From NCBI GenBank assembly GCA_024234635.1, contig JACKNX010000007.1, positions 111,795 through 175,794 on the forward strand: DNA of 64,000 bases, in the 5' to 3' direction. Under the pieces are notes generated by a model. That model searched no databases, had not been told where the DNA came from, and worked only from the letters and a program-made list of their open reading frames with translations. This DNA comes from Pseudomonadales bacterium (GTDB lineage: Bacteria; Pseudomonadota; Gammaproteobacteria; Pseudomonadales; Azotimanducaceae). The translations under genes were made by a program, and so were the position numbers. This document shows, in pieces, positions 54,705 to 63,253 of this stretch (position 1 is the stretch's first letter; each line of letters starts with the position of its first letter).

Positions 54705-55496
54705 ATGCCCACGCAGTTTGACCGCGACACCGCAACTGCACGCATCAGTGACAACCGGTTCGAAGGTACACTGTCGTCCGCCTGGAACATCGGCGCCAAT
54801 CCCAACGGCGGCTATCTATTGTCAGTAGTGCTGGCCGCCATCCGCCAGGCCGCGCCGCACCCGGATCCCCTGACGCTTACCACCCACTACTTGCGGCCAG
54901 GCAGCGGTGGCGCCCCTTTCACGGTCATCGTGGACGTGGTGCGAACCGGGAGAACGCTGAGCACCGTACGCGCACGCCTGGAGCAGGAAGGCACCACCCG
55001 CATCGAGGTGCTCGCCGCCATGGGTGACCTCGACACGCCGCTGGGCGTGGATGCGTCCGTTACACGGCCGCCGCCGGCCATTGCGCGGCCGGAGCACTGC
55101 ACCCCACGGGATGCCGGCGAACAGGGCGTGGAACTCCCCATTCGTCACCGCCTGGACGTACGCATCGCGACGCCGCCGGAGGCCGAGCCGACAGCCGCGC
55201 GTATCGACGGCTGGGTTCGTCTCGCGGACGGCCGGGCGCCGGATACCGCTACGCTGCCGCTGTTCTGCGACGGTTTTCCCCCCTCCCCGTTCAGCCTGCT
55301 CGGCCGCATCGGCTGGGTACCCACCATCGAACTCACCGTGCACGTACTACGCAAACCAACCCACGGCTGGATTCAGGCGGCGTTCGTCACGGACAGCCTC
55401 AGCCACGGCCGCATGATCGAATCCGGTTGCCTTTGGGACGAACACGGCGCACTGGTCGCCCAGAGCCGCCAACTGGGTCTCGTGCGCACGGGCTGA
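54705..55496 (+). CDS. Acyl-CoA thioesterase (double hotdog family)
   Basis: 263 residues from ATG 54705; the upstream open frame overlaps gltA and is not used. The N-terminal hotdog contains WNIGANPNGGYLLSVVLAAI and TTHYLRPG; the C-terminal half contains LTVHVLRKPTHGW and SGCLWDEHGALVAQSRQLG, as in TesB-like/4HBT_3 thioesterases. It should hydrolyse acyl-CoA esters; chain preference is not visible. Confidence 0.85.
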   Translation: MPTQFDRDTATARISDNRFEGTLSSAWNIGANPNGGYLLSVVLAAIRQAAPHPDPLTLTTHYLRPGSGGAPFTVIVDVVRTGRTLSTVRARLEQEGTTRIEVLAAMGDLDTPLGVDASVTRPPPAIARPEHCTPRDAGEQGVELPIRHRLDVRIATPPEAEPTAARIDGWVRLADGRAPDTATLPLFCDGFPPSPFSLLGRIGWVPTIELTVHVLRKPTHGWIQAAFVTDSLSHGRMIESGCLWDEHGALVAQSRQLGLVRTG

Positions 55497-55559
55497 CAGC
55501 GCGGCCGCTCCGGCGCTGAACCCTGGCTCGTGACCACGTTTCTGATAGCCTTTTCCCTG

Positions 55560-56075
55560 ATGCAAACGATTTCCTTCGCCCGCCTCTTCACGCCTGCGCT
55601 CGCCATGCTCCTGCTGGGGCTGGCAGGTCACGCCGTGGGAGCCGGGACACCGGCAGTTGAGCTCGTTACCGTGCACAAGGCGGCGCGCACGCTGTCGCTG
55701 TGGTCCGGGGGACAGGTGGTTCGAACCTACAGCGTCGCGCTGGGTTGGTCGCCGGTGGGACACAAGCGCTACAACGGCGACGGCCGAACCCCTGAAGGGG
55801 ACTATGTCCTCGACTTCCGCAACGACAACTCCGCCTACTACCGGTCCATTCGCATCTCCTATCCGAATGCGCAAGACCTGCGCGCCGCACGCGCCAGCAA
55901 CCTGGACCCGGGCGGCGACATCATGATTCACGGACAGAAGAACGGCGCCAGCTGGGCTGAACTTACCCGACGGTATCGGGACTGGACGCTGGGCTGCATA
56001 GCGGTCACCAACGCGGAAATGGACGAGATCTGGTCGCTGGTCCCACTCGGCACACCCATCCGCATCCAGCCCTGA
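55560..56075 (+). CDS. L,D-transpeptidase-family (YkuD/YafK-like) exported protein
   Basis: 171 residues from ATG 55560; a GTG at 55530 would add ten. A signal peptide (LFTPALAMLLLGLAGHAVGA) precedes a YkuD domain: TVHKAARTLSLWSGG, GDGRTPEGDYVLDF, the catalytic histidine in IMIHGQKNGASW and cysteine in DWTLGCIAVTNAEMDEIW. The TLGC variant in place of S/T-HGC is common in the YafK branch. It probably acts on periplasmic peptidoglycan crosslinks or lipoprotein links. Confidence 0.88.
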   Translation: MQTISFARLFTPALAMLLLGLAGHAVGAGTPAVELVTVHKAARTLSLWSGGQVVRTYSVALGWSPVGHKRYNGDGRTPEGDYVLDFRNDNSAYYRSIRISYPNAQDLRAARASNLDPGGDIMIHGQKNGASWAELTRRYRDWTLGCIAVTNAEMDEIWSLVPLGTPIRIQP

Positions 56076-56173
56076 CACCTCCCCGGCGCGTCGCACGGCA
56101 GCGGGTTCGACACGCTCGCACCCCGCGCTTGCGTTATGCTCTGCGGTCTCTGCAACACGAAGGGGAGGACAAC

Positions 56174-56773
56174 ATGTCCAGCGAAGAACACGAAGTGGTT
56201 TCCATCTACCCGTTTGCCGAAGCCAAGCGGGAAGAACTGCTCAGCAAGGCCGGTGAATGTGTTTTCAACTGGTCCACGAAAGACGGCTGGCCGGTTGGCG
56301 TGGTGCACGCCTTTGTCTGGCGCAATGGTCGCGGCTGGATCACCTGCGGCGTACACCGGCATCGTGTAGCCGCGGTGCGCCGCGATCCGCGCTGCTCCGT
56401 GGTGGTGAGCGGCGTCGCCGCGCCCAACGGTCCCAACGGCGCCATCACGTTCAAGGGCCGCGCCATCGTGCACGATGACGAGGAAACCAAGAAGTGGTTC
56501 TACCCGGCGCTCGCCTACGGTCCGTACACCCGCGCCGGCAAGGAAGGCGAGATGACGCCGGAGGAAAAAGCCAACGCCGACGCCTTCGTCCGGCGTCTGG
56601 ACTCGCCGCTACGCGTGATCATCGAAATCGTGCCCGAGAAGTGGATCATGCTCGACAGCGACAAGATGGCCAAGGATACCGCCGGACAACTGAGCGAGGA
56701 CGAACGCGGGCCGAAGCTGGAATCCGATGCCAAGCGCATGCCGGGTGAGTTGCAGCGACGCGGACTGAGCTGA
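56174..56773 (+). CDS. Pyridoxamine 5'-phosphate oxidase-like split-barrel protein
   Basis: 199 residues from ATG 56174, after AGGGGAGGAC. Split-barrel features include GWPVGVVHAFVWRNGRGWIT, HRVAAVRRDPRCSVVVSG and ITFKGRAIVHDDEE. This family binds FMN, F420 or haem and reduces varied substrates; the sequence does not identify the cofactor. PdxH function is unlikely because its substrate motifs are not evident. Confidence 0.8.
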   Translation: MSSEEHEVVSIYPFAEAKREELLSKAGECVFNWSTKDGWPVGVVHAFVWRNGRGWITCGVHRHRVAAVRRDPRCSVVVSGVAAPNGPNGAITFKGRAIVHDDEETKKWFYPALAYGPYTRAGKEGEMTPEEKANADAFVRRLDSPLRVIIEIVPEKWIMLDSDKMAKDTAGQLSEDERGPKLESDAKRMPGELQRRGLS

Positions 56774-56816
56774 GGAAACATCGGCACATCAGTCGTTCCC
56801 TGTCCCGCGGGGAAGC

Positions 56817-56868
56817 CTGACCGTTTGCCTTTCCGGTCAGTGACAACGGGAGGCCGGCGATGCCGGCC
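56817..56868. terminator. Pair of hairpins between convergent genes
   Basis: CTGACCG / CGGTCAG (56817-56840; 7-bp stem, ten-base loop) and GGCCGGC / GCCGGCC (56852-56868; 7-bp stem, three-base loop) lie between the split-barrel gene and the convergent MFS gene. They may terminate both transcripts. Confidence 0.5.
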
Positions 56869-56961
56869 GACCGGCTCGCATGGCGGATGCAGCAGGCTCA
56901 GCTGACCACGGTACCTTTCAGGCTTCGCTCACGCGCAGCGCAACAAGCTCACAAACGCCGT

Positions 56962-58239
56962 TCAGGAAACGGGCTTTGCGCCGGACCCGGCTGCATGCGC
57001 TTTCGCCCGCAGCTCGATGCGCGCGAGGACAACACTCAGGAGGCACCCCAGCACGGAGAACACTGCAAGCAACATCAGAAACTGCTGGTGGCCCACCACC
57101 CCGGGAGAGCGATCGATCAGCAGCCCGGCAATCAGCATCACGAAGACATCCGGCGTATAACCCACCACCGAGACCACGCCCACGGCAACACCGGTGGCGC
57201 TGCTGGGCACACGCGTGGCTTCCAGCAACGCAAAGTAGATGCCACGAAGCCCGAATACGCAGGTCGAGGTGACGAGCACATTGGCCAGCAGCCAGGCGGT
57301 CACATCCGGCACGGCCGTCGCCAGGTGCAGCTGACAGGCGAACAGCAGGGCAAACGACACACCCAGCATGCGCGAAACGCCAAGGCGATCCGCAAGCAGC
57401 CCCGTCGCCAGCGCCGCAACGGGCCGCAACCACGACGCCGTTGCCATCATTCCCGCCGCATCCACCGGATCCATGCCCCACACCTGCACGGCCAGCAGGG
57501 CGTAGTTGTCCAGTCCCTTGAAACTCACGTACGCACACACCACCACGCCAGCCTGCAGCCATACCCCGGGCAGGGCGAGCACCTGAGCCAGTCGACGACG
57601 CGCCGGACCGATATGCGGCGCGTGCCCGGCCGCCGGTTCCGTCAGCGCAAACCAGACCACGCACCCGGCCAGCGCGGTAACCACCGTGTAGCCATGGATC
57701 ACGAGACGCAGCGCGTCGGCCTGCTGGGCGTCCGAGGCCGCCGCAGCGCCATCCGGTAGAACCCATCTCACCAACGCCACGCCACCGGACGCCATCAGTG
57801 CCGCCAGCACGCCGCGACCGCCGTCCAGCAGACCATAAGCCCGGCCCTGCGTGTGCGCATCACCCCATTCGCGCGTGGCCCGAATGAGCGCTGCCCAGAA
57901 CAGGAGAATGGTGGTCAGACCGAAAAAGCCGAATACGGCCAGCATGCCCTGGTAGCCCGGGAAGGTAGCCATGTACAGACCGCCCAGTGCCGTGGTCCAC
58001 AACGACCAGGCGAGCAGTTTTCGAGCGGGAAAACGGTCCGCGAGCGGTCCCCCGGGGAAGTACGCCAGCATGGCTACAACGCCATACGCGCCCTGCGCCA
58101 CGCCGAGTTCGGTGGCGGAGAGCTGAAAGACCTCCAGCAGCGTCGGCCGGAAGAACCGGGCAACATGAAACGGCAACGCGTACACGGCTTCCGCGGCCAC
58201 GATCAGAGCGAGCATGTGCGCCACCCGGGACCGCACCAT
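56962..58239 (-). CDS. MFS transporter
   Basis: 425 residues from ATG 58239 (GTG 58254 is possible) with about twelve hydrophobic segments. Between helices 2 and 3 lies the MFS signature-like AYFPGGPLADRFPARKLL, repeated in the second half as LATGLLADRLGVSRMLG. It is a secondary transporter of the major facilitator superfamily, likely proton-driven; substrate unknown. It is convergent with the split-barrel gene. Confidence 0.88.
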   Translation of the reverse strand: MVRSRVAHMLALIVAAEAVYALPFHVARFFRPTLLEVFQLSATELGVAQGAYGVVAMLAYFPGGPLADRFPARKLLAWSLWTTALGGLYMATFPGYQGMLAVFGFFGLTTILLFWAALIRATREWGDAHTQGRAYGLLDGGRGVLAALMASGGVALVRWVLPDGAAAASDAQQADALRLVIHGYTVVTALAGCVVWFALTEPAAGHAPHIGPARRRLAQVLALPGVWLQAGVVVCAYVSFKGLDNYALLAVQVWGMDPVDAAGMMATASWLRPVAALATGLLADRLGVSRMLGVSFALLFACQLHLATAVPDVTAWLLANVLVTSTCVFGLRGIYFALLEATRVPSSATGVAVGVVSVVGYTPDVFVMLIAGLLIDRSPGVVGHQQFLMLLAVFSVLGCLLSVVLARIELRAKAHAAGSGAKPVS

Positions 58240-58453
58240 CAGCGCATCCCGCACCGTACCGGCGCGTCAGCGCAATCGCCCCAACCCACATCGCCGGCCG
58301 ATGGCATTGCACCGCCGCGCTGTACCAGAATCCAGAACATCGCGCGCAAGCATGCCGCGATTGTGTATCAGGTACAAATCATGCGGCACATGGGGCGCGC
58401 CACCGCCGGCGCTTCTGACAAAAATACGTACGCGGATACCCCGAGCCTCGGTG

Positions 58454-59254
58454 TCATCGCCCCGTGAACTTCGGCGCCCGCTTCTCCTGGAACGCCGCTA
58501 CGGCCTCGCGATGATCCTCGCTCGCCATGGTGACCTCCTCGTACTTGAGGCACATGGGCATGATCATGCTCGACACCGACCGCAGATACGCATTCACCGC
58601 CATCTTCGACGCTGTGATGGCTTTCGGCGCGCCGGAAGCGAGGCGCCGCGCAATCTCCATTGCTTTCGGCATCAGACCCTCGGTGGTGTCCACATAAAAA
58701 TTCGCAAGCCCCATGTCCACCGCTTCCCGCGCCGTCACACGATCACCGGTCATCAGGTAGTACTTGGCGCGATTGACACCAATGAGGAACGGCCAGATGA
58801 CCTGGCCACCGTCGCCAGCACCGATGCCCATGTTCACGTGCGTGTCGGCAAACACGGCGTTGGGACCCGCGATCACCACGTCGCACAACAGCGCCACGTT
58901 GGCGCCCAGCCCCATCGCATAGCCATTCACCGCGGAAATGATCGGTTTTTCGCATTCCAGGATGTGATCGACGATCTGCCGCGCTTCCACCCACAGATTC
59001 GGCCCTTCCGGATTGGCGCCGATGGGATCACCCGGACTGAAATCGCCGCCCGCGCAGAACGCCCTACCGGCGCCGGTAAGAATCAGCACCCGGGCTTCAC
59101 GGTCGTTGCCGAAATCGCGACTGAAACGCGCCAGTTCCGCATGCAGGGTGCCGTTGACGGCGTTCAGCCGTTCCGGACGGTTCAATGTCACAACGACGAT
59201 GCCCGGTTCCGGACGATCGATCTGCATGGCACGGTAATTTTCCTGTTTGAGCAT
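58454..59254 (-). CDS. Enoyl-CoA hydratase/isomerase (crotonase) family protein
   Basis: 266 residues from ATG 59254, preceded by GGGGAGGGG. The crotonase fold is clear: VVVTLNRPERLNAVNG, ILTGAGRAFCAGGDFSPGD and AVNGYAMGLGANVALLCDVV. The two glutamates used by true hydratases are not at their usual places: the first position is in GLGANVALL and the second in DTHVNMGIGAGDGG. This variant, with aspartate in AGDGG, is a recognised subgroup of unknown reaction. It should not be assumed to hydrate enoyl-CoA. Confidence 0.88.
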   Translation of the reverse strand: MLKQENYRAMQIDRPEPGIVVVTLNRPERLNAVNGTLHAELARFSRDFGNDREARVLILTGAGRAFCAGGDFSPGDPIGANPEGPNLWVEARQIVDHILECEKPIISAVNGYAMGLGANVALLCDVVIAGPNAVFADTHVNMGIGAGDGGQVIWPFLIGVNRAKYYLMTGDRVTAREAVDMGLANFYVDTTEGLMPKAMEIARRLASGAPKAITASKMAVNAYLRSVSSMIMPMCLKYEEVTMASEDHREAVAAFQEKRAPKFTGR

Positions 59255-59386
59255 GGCCCCTCCCCGCTGTTGACGAACAGTCGCCGATACTACGCCACCG
59301 GCGCGTAAGTCACAGTCCTGCCCATGGCGATGGTTCGGCTGCCACCGCGGCAATCGCGGATAACGATTGCCCGCGTGGCGCCGCTG

Positions 59387-59965
59387 TCAGGGCAAGGATC
59401 GGGACACGCTGATCGCCCCACGCACCTGCCCTGCCGCGTAACCCATGGCCGCATCGTCTGGATAGTACGCGCGCAACACCGCTGCCACCTCATGCGCTAC
59501 CTGCGTACCGTGGCACGTCAGGCACAGCGGCTCGGTCACCTGCGCTTTCATGAAGCGGAACCGACCGTCAACCTGTGCCGTCGCCGTCAGCGTATCGCTG
59601 CCATCGTTGACTGCCTGTCGCCGTGCGAGCGCGGCAAGTTGCTCCGCTTCCCACGCATCGGGCGTCGCCAGTTCCCGGTTGCGCGGCTTCAAGCTCACCC
59701 GACGCACCTGCCATCCCGTCGTTTCCGACAGCTCCCGCGCGATTGCCGGCGCACGCGTGGCGCACACCGCAACCGCCACCACGGCCCCACCCGAGACGAG
59801 CGCCTGCTGCAGTTCCGGTTTCAAAGTGCCAGCGAAGCGCTCGGCAACACCTGCCGCCTGAGCATGCAATCGCGTCTCGCTGCTGCCGGGCTCCGCGGCC
59901 AGCCCGGACACGCAACACAGAGCTGGCACCAGCGTCAGCAACCCGGTCAGTCGCACGCCGCTCAT
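59387..59965 (-). CDS. DUF3365 (Tll0287-like) haem c protein
   Basis: 192 residues with a signal peptide (to about residue 24) and one haem c motif, CLTCHG at 148-152, near the C-terminus. The LKPRNRELATPDAWE and VSLKPRN region fits DUF3365, a PAS-like haem-binding fold. Expected to be periplasmic and redox-active, either sensor or electron carrier. Its start overlaps the stop of the peroxidase-family gene by 4 bp, so the two are coupled. Confidence 0.85.
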   Translation of the reverse strand: MSGVRLTGLLTLVPALCCVSGLAAEPGSSETRLHAQAAGVAERFAGTLKPELQQALVSGGAVVAVAVCATRAPAIARELSETTGWQVRRVSLKPRNRELATPDAWEAEQLAALARRQAVNDGSDTLTATAQVDGRFRFMKAQVTEPLCLTCHGTQVAHEVAAVLRAYYPDDAAMGYAAGQVRGAISVSRSLP

Positions 59966-60963
59966 CGCTGGAACGGCTCCGGCCGCGGCGTTGCGTCCAC
60001 CGACGGCGGCAGCTGCGGCAGGATGAAGGCAGGCTGCGCACCGGTCAGCGTCTTCAGGAACGCGACAATGGACTGATTTTCCGCGGCCGTGAACCGGCGA
60101 CCCAGTTGCAGCCGTCCCATCACATCCACCGCCTCAGTCAAGGTCTGCGCCTCGCCGTCGTGAAAGTATGGGTAGGTCAACTCGATATTGCGCAGCGTCG
60201 GCACCTTGAAGCGGAAACGGTCCGCGTCCGCGCCAGTGAGCCCAGCTACGCCCAGCGACGGGTTCTGTGTCACATAGGGTTCGACCACGCCCATTTTCTG
60301 GAAGGAGGTGCCACCGAGCGCCGCCCCGTTGTGACAACCGACGCAGCCACTTTCCTTGAACAGCCGGTAACCGTTCAGCGCCATGTCACTCACTGCCGCA
60401 TCATCGCCGAGCAGCCACCTGTCAAACGGGGCATCCGGCGTCACCAGCGTCTTCTCGAACTCCGCCAGCGCGCTGGTCACGCGATCGATATCGATGGTGT
60501 CGTCGCCAAAGGCGAGCGCAAATTCGCGCACATAGCCGGGAATCGTTTCCAGCGTGGAGACCGCCAGCGGATGGGTGAAGGCCATTTCACCGGGGTTGGC
60601 AATAGGGCCGCCCGCCTGCGCCTTGAGATCCTTCGCGCGACCATCCCAGAACTGGGCGATGTTCAGACTGCTGTTCAGCACCGTGGGCGCGTTGATCGGT
60701 CCCTGCGCCCAGTGATCGCCAATCGAAGTCTTCAGATTGTCCGTGCCACCCATGCTGAGGTTGTGGCAGGAATTGCACGAGATGAATCCGGATCGCGACA
60801 GACGTGGGTCGAAGTACAGTTTTTTCCCGAGGTCCGCCAGCGCCAGGTTGATCTCCTTCGGTGGCTGAATGGGCTGCACGGGCTCACCGGAACGGCCGGC
60901 CAGCACGGGCATCGACACCAGGAGCAGCAGCCACGCGTACGCGCTCGAACGCAGTTTCACCAT
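59962..60963 (-). CDS. Di-haem cytochrome c peroxidase / MauG family protein
   Basis: 333 residues from ATG 60963 (GAGGAGGG eight bases upstream). A signal peptide is followed by two haem c sites, CNSCH (63-67) and CVGCH (207-211), in the two-domain order of bacterial cytochrome c peroxidases. FDPRLSRSGFISCNSCHN, FWDGRAKDLKAQAGGPI and VPTLRNIELTYPYFHDG are family blocks. It reduces peroxide or carries out MauG-type oxidations in the periplasm. It lies between a sulfide:quinone oxidoreductase and a DUF3365 haem gene. Confidence 0.92.
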   Translation of the reverse strand: MVKLRSSAYAWLLLLVSMPVLAGRSGEPVQPIQPPKEINLALADLGKKLYFDPRLSRSGFISCNSCHNLSMGGTDNLKTSIGDHWAQGPINAPTVLNSSLNIAQFWDGRAKDLKAQAGGPIANPGEMAFTHPLAVSTLETIPGYVREFALAFGDDTIDIDRVTSALAEFEKTLVTPDAPFDRWLLGDDAAVSDMALNGYRLFKESGCVGCHNGAALGGTSFQKMGVVEPYVTQNPSLGVAGLTGADADRFRFKVPTLRNIELTYPYFHDGEAQTLTEAVDVMGRLQLGRRFTAAENQSIVAFLKTLTGAQPAFILPQLPPSVDATPRPEPFQR

Positions 60964-61035
60964 TTGCTCAACCCTCCTCGCTTGCATGCCAATGGGTGAC
61001 AACAGTTGGCCACGTTGCTTGCCAGCGTTGTCGCA

Positions 61036-61054
61036 CATGGAACTTCGTTCCATG
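61036..61054. promoter_or_regulatory. Palindrome between sqr and peroxidase genes
   Basis: CATGGAAC / GTTCCATG, a perfect 8-bp inverted repeat with three-base centre, lies in the 108-bp gap 18 bp after the sqr stop. It may be an operator or an mRNA hairpin. No T-run follows. Confidence 0.4.
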
Positions 61055-61071
61055 AAAGGTCATCCACCACT

Positions 61072-62343
61072 TCATTTGTGCAGTTTTTCAATACCGAGCA
61101 TCTTCAGTACCTGCTGTTCGTAGTAGGGATCCGTATTGCCCGTGCGGATCTTGCGCAGGAAGTACTTCTCGAAGGCTATCTTTGCCATATGCACCCACTT
61201 GCCCTTTCGCGCCCAGGTGACATTGCGGGGCGGAATCTGCGGCAGGGCCACGAAGGCAATCCCGTTGTCGCCCATGTCAGCCAGACAGATGGCGTTCCAG
61301 GTGGCTTCCGCCACCACGGGACTGCCTTCGATGTCCGCCGCGATGTTTTCCACGCACGCCGCCACCATCGACTCGATCATGTATCCGGTTTTCGGCACGC
61401 CGGTCGGTACCGGCGTCGGCTTCTGCGGTGCAATCGCCACGCACACGCCCACCGCGTAGATCTCCGGGTACTTCGGATTGCGCTGATGCTGGTCCACGAC
61501 GACAAATCCGCGCGGGTTGACGAGGCCTTCGATGTCCCGCAGCGGATCGATACCTGTGAATGCAGGCAGGATCATCGCGTAGGCAAACGGCAGCGTCTGT
61601 TCGCGCACGGGCTCGCCCTGCGTGTCGCACGCCGCCACGGTCATGCGGCCCGCTTCGACGCCGAGGATCTTCGCATTGGTTATCCAGTCGATGTGCCGTT
61701 CGCGGAACTCGCCTTCCAGCAGTGACTTCGAATCGCCCACACCGTCCAGCCCCATGTGTCCGATGTAAGGCTCCGGAGTGATGTACGTCATCGGTACTTT
61801 GTGCCGGATTTTCCGTTTGCGCAGGTCCGCGTCCATGATGAAGGCGAATTCATAGGCAGGACCAAAACACGACGCCCCCTGCGCCGCGCCCACCACGATG
61901 GGACCCGGATTGCGCACGAAGTCGTGCCACGCCTCCCGCGCCTTCTCCGCGTGATCAACATGACAGACCGACTGTGTGAAGCCGGCGGGACCCAGGCCCT
62001 GGATTTCCTCGAACGCCAGACGCGGCCCCGTGGCAATCACCAGGTAGTCGTAGTCGAGCGTATCGCCGTTGCCAAGTTCCAACCGACGATTGTCGACGTC
62101 GAGCCGGCGCAACCCGTCGCTGCGAAAGCCAATGCCTTTCCTGCCAAGCGGCCCTGCAACATCCACGCAGATGTCTCCGCGCTGCCGCCAGCCCACTGCC
62201 AACCAGGGATTGGACGGCACGAACTGGAAATACGAGGTGTCCGAAACCACGGTGATCTCGTGTTGCTTGCCAAGTTTCTCGTGCAACTCGTATGCCATGG
62301 GCAGGCCGCCGATACCTGCCCCCACGACGACGATACGTTTCAT
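61072..62343 (-). CDS. sqr: Sulfide:quinone oxidoreductase
   Basis: 423 residues. The FAD fold VVVGAGIGGLPMAYEL is at the N-terminus. Three cysteines at 127 (QSVCHVDHAEKA), 159 (GAAQGASCFGPAYEF) and 353 (NAICLADMGD) match the spacing of the catalytic trio in characterised SQR. KTGYMIESM and WVHMAKIAFEKYFLRKIRTG near the end are the membrane-associated C-terminal blocks. It oxidises sulfide to polysulfide and passes electrons to quinone. The following peroxidase-family and DUF3365 haem genes may form an operon with it. Confidence 0.9.
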   Translation of the reverse strand: MKRIVVVGAGIGGLPMAYELHEKLGKQHEITVVSDTSYFQFVPSNPWLAVGWRQRGDICVDVAGPLGRKGIGFRSDGLRRLDVDNRRLELGNGDTLDYDYLVIATGPRLAFEEIQGLGPAGFTQSVCHVDHAEKAREAWHDFVRNPGPIVVGAAQGASCFGPAYEFAFIMDADLRKRKIRHKVPMTYITPEPYIGHMGLDGVGDSKSLLEGEFRERHIDWITNAKILGVEAGRMTVAACDTQGEPVREQTLPFAYAMILPAFTGIDPLRDIEGLVNPRGFVVVDQHQRNPKYPEIYAVGVCVAIAPQKPTPVPTGVPKTGYMIESMVAACVENIAADIEGSPVVAEATWNAICLADMGDNGIAFVALPQIPPRNVTWARKGKWVHMAKIAFEKYFLRKIRTGNTDPYYEQQVLKMLGIEKLHK

Positions 62344-62432
62344 GATTCGTGCCTCCGCAATTTCATGGCTGATTCCCTCTCACCGACGATGGACGACGCG
62401 GCGAAGGCCGCCTGACATGCCGTGCGATCTGC

Positions 62433-62465
62433 CAGTTGCCGCCCGGACCATTCACGCGGCAACTG
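62433..62465 (-). terminator. Hairpin after the duplicated-repeat protein gene
   Basis: CAGTTGCCGC / GCGGCAACTG is a perfect 10-bp inverted repeat with a 13-base loop, starting 11 bp beyond the stop at 62477. There is no T-run, but location and stem length support a terminator. Confidence 0.55.
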
Positions 62466-62476
62466 CCGGCCCCGGA

Positions 62477-63070
62477 CTAGTCCAGCGATTCCACCGGCCG
62501 GCCTTCCGCCTGGGCCCGCGCCTGCATTTCTTCCCGATGCCGCGCGAGAAACTCACCACGTGCCGCATCAGAATCCAGTGCGCGCAACCGGGCGCGATAC
62601 TCGTTGCGCTCCTGAAGCGTCAGCATCGCTCCGCCGTAGATCGGCCCTTCGGCGGAAGGTTTCAGATCAACGCCTTTCTCCTTCGCCCTTGCCCGGACTT
62701 CGCGCTGGTGTTCGGCACGCAACTGTTCGCGCGCCGCGTCGTCGTCCACACTCGCGAGCCTGTTCCGGTACGCGTTCATTTCGCGCCTGCTCATGACCTC
62801 GTGCCCGTAGATATCTTCATCGCGTAGTGTCCCGAGGTCCGGCGCGTGAGCTTGATCCTGGTCCCGGACACGATCCCGCCGGGACGCTTCATCCTGACTC
62901 CGATCCCGCTGCGTTGCACCCTGGGCATCCCGCCGCGGCATCGCGTGCTCCTGCCGGGCTCCGGACGACATTCCTGCGCCACCGCCGCCGCCTGGAGCAG
63001 CGTTGACCTGCAGCGCCACACAGGCCAGCGCGCCGGCCATCATCACGATCAGGGGGTTCCATCTGTTCAT
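62477..63070 (-). CDS. Exported protein with duplicated ~50-residue unit
   Basis: 197 residues from ATG 63070 with GGAG nine bases upstream (TTG 63085 is less likely). A signal peptide (LIVMMAGALACVALQVNA) precedes a glycine-rich stretch, then a charged low-complexity part. Two related units follow, about 87-136 and 144-193, each reading IYG, then M, E-x-N-x-YR-x-RL, a D-x-D-AAR segment and a R-x-RA-x-x-x-G ending. The unit resembles a widespread uncharacterised proteobacterial motif of the YGxxxMTxxExxxYRxRM type. Function is unknown. No CxxCH or metal motif. Confidence 0.75.
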   Translation of the reverse strand: MNRWNPLIVMMAGALACVALQVNAAPGGGGGAGMSSGARQEHAMPRRDAQGATQRDRSQDEASRRDRVRDQDQAHAPDLGTLRDEDIYGHEVMSRREMNAYRNRLASVDDDAAREQLRAEHQREVRARAKEKGVDLKPSAEGPIYGGAMLTLQERNEYRARLRALDSDAARGEFLARHREEMQARAQAEGRPVESLD

Positions 63071-63150
63071 ACCGTTGTTCTCCAATCCTGTCCTGGGAGG
63101 GTGCTTTTTCAGCAGCCTCGTAACCCCACCCCACGATTGGAAGGAGACAA

Positions 63151-63172
63151 TATATTAGATTTTTATAATATA
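63151..63172. promoter_or_regulatory. AT-rich inverted repeat upstream of the exported-protein gene
   Basis: TATATTA (63151-63157) and TAATATA (63166-63172) are exact inverted repeats with an eight-base spacer, the most AT-rich stretch nearby. It lies between the TetR gene and the exported-protein gene, about 80 bp before the latter's start. It may be promoter, TetR operator or both. Confidence 0.4.
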
Positions 63173-63253
63173 CGCGATTGCCGAAATCTTCAGGGGTATG
63201 GCAACGCGCTCGGAGTCTGGTCACGGGCCGCGTCCATACCCCGGACGCGGACT

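Noticed and set aside
55715..55735. GGTTCGAACC resembles a tRNA T-loop
   Set aside because: It lies in frame inside the L,D-transpeptidase gene, with no tRNA structure around it.
58454..59254. Crotonase-family gene as a pseudogene because catalytic glutamates are absent
   Set aside because: The frame is intact, the ribosome site is good and the same substitutions are known from an intact subgroup.
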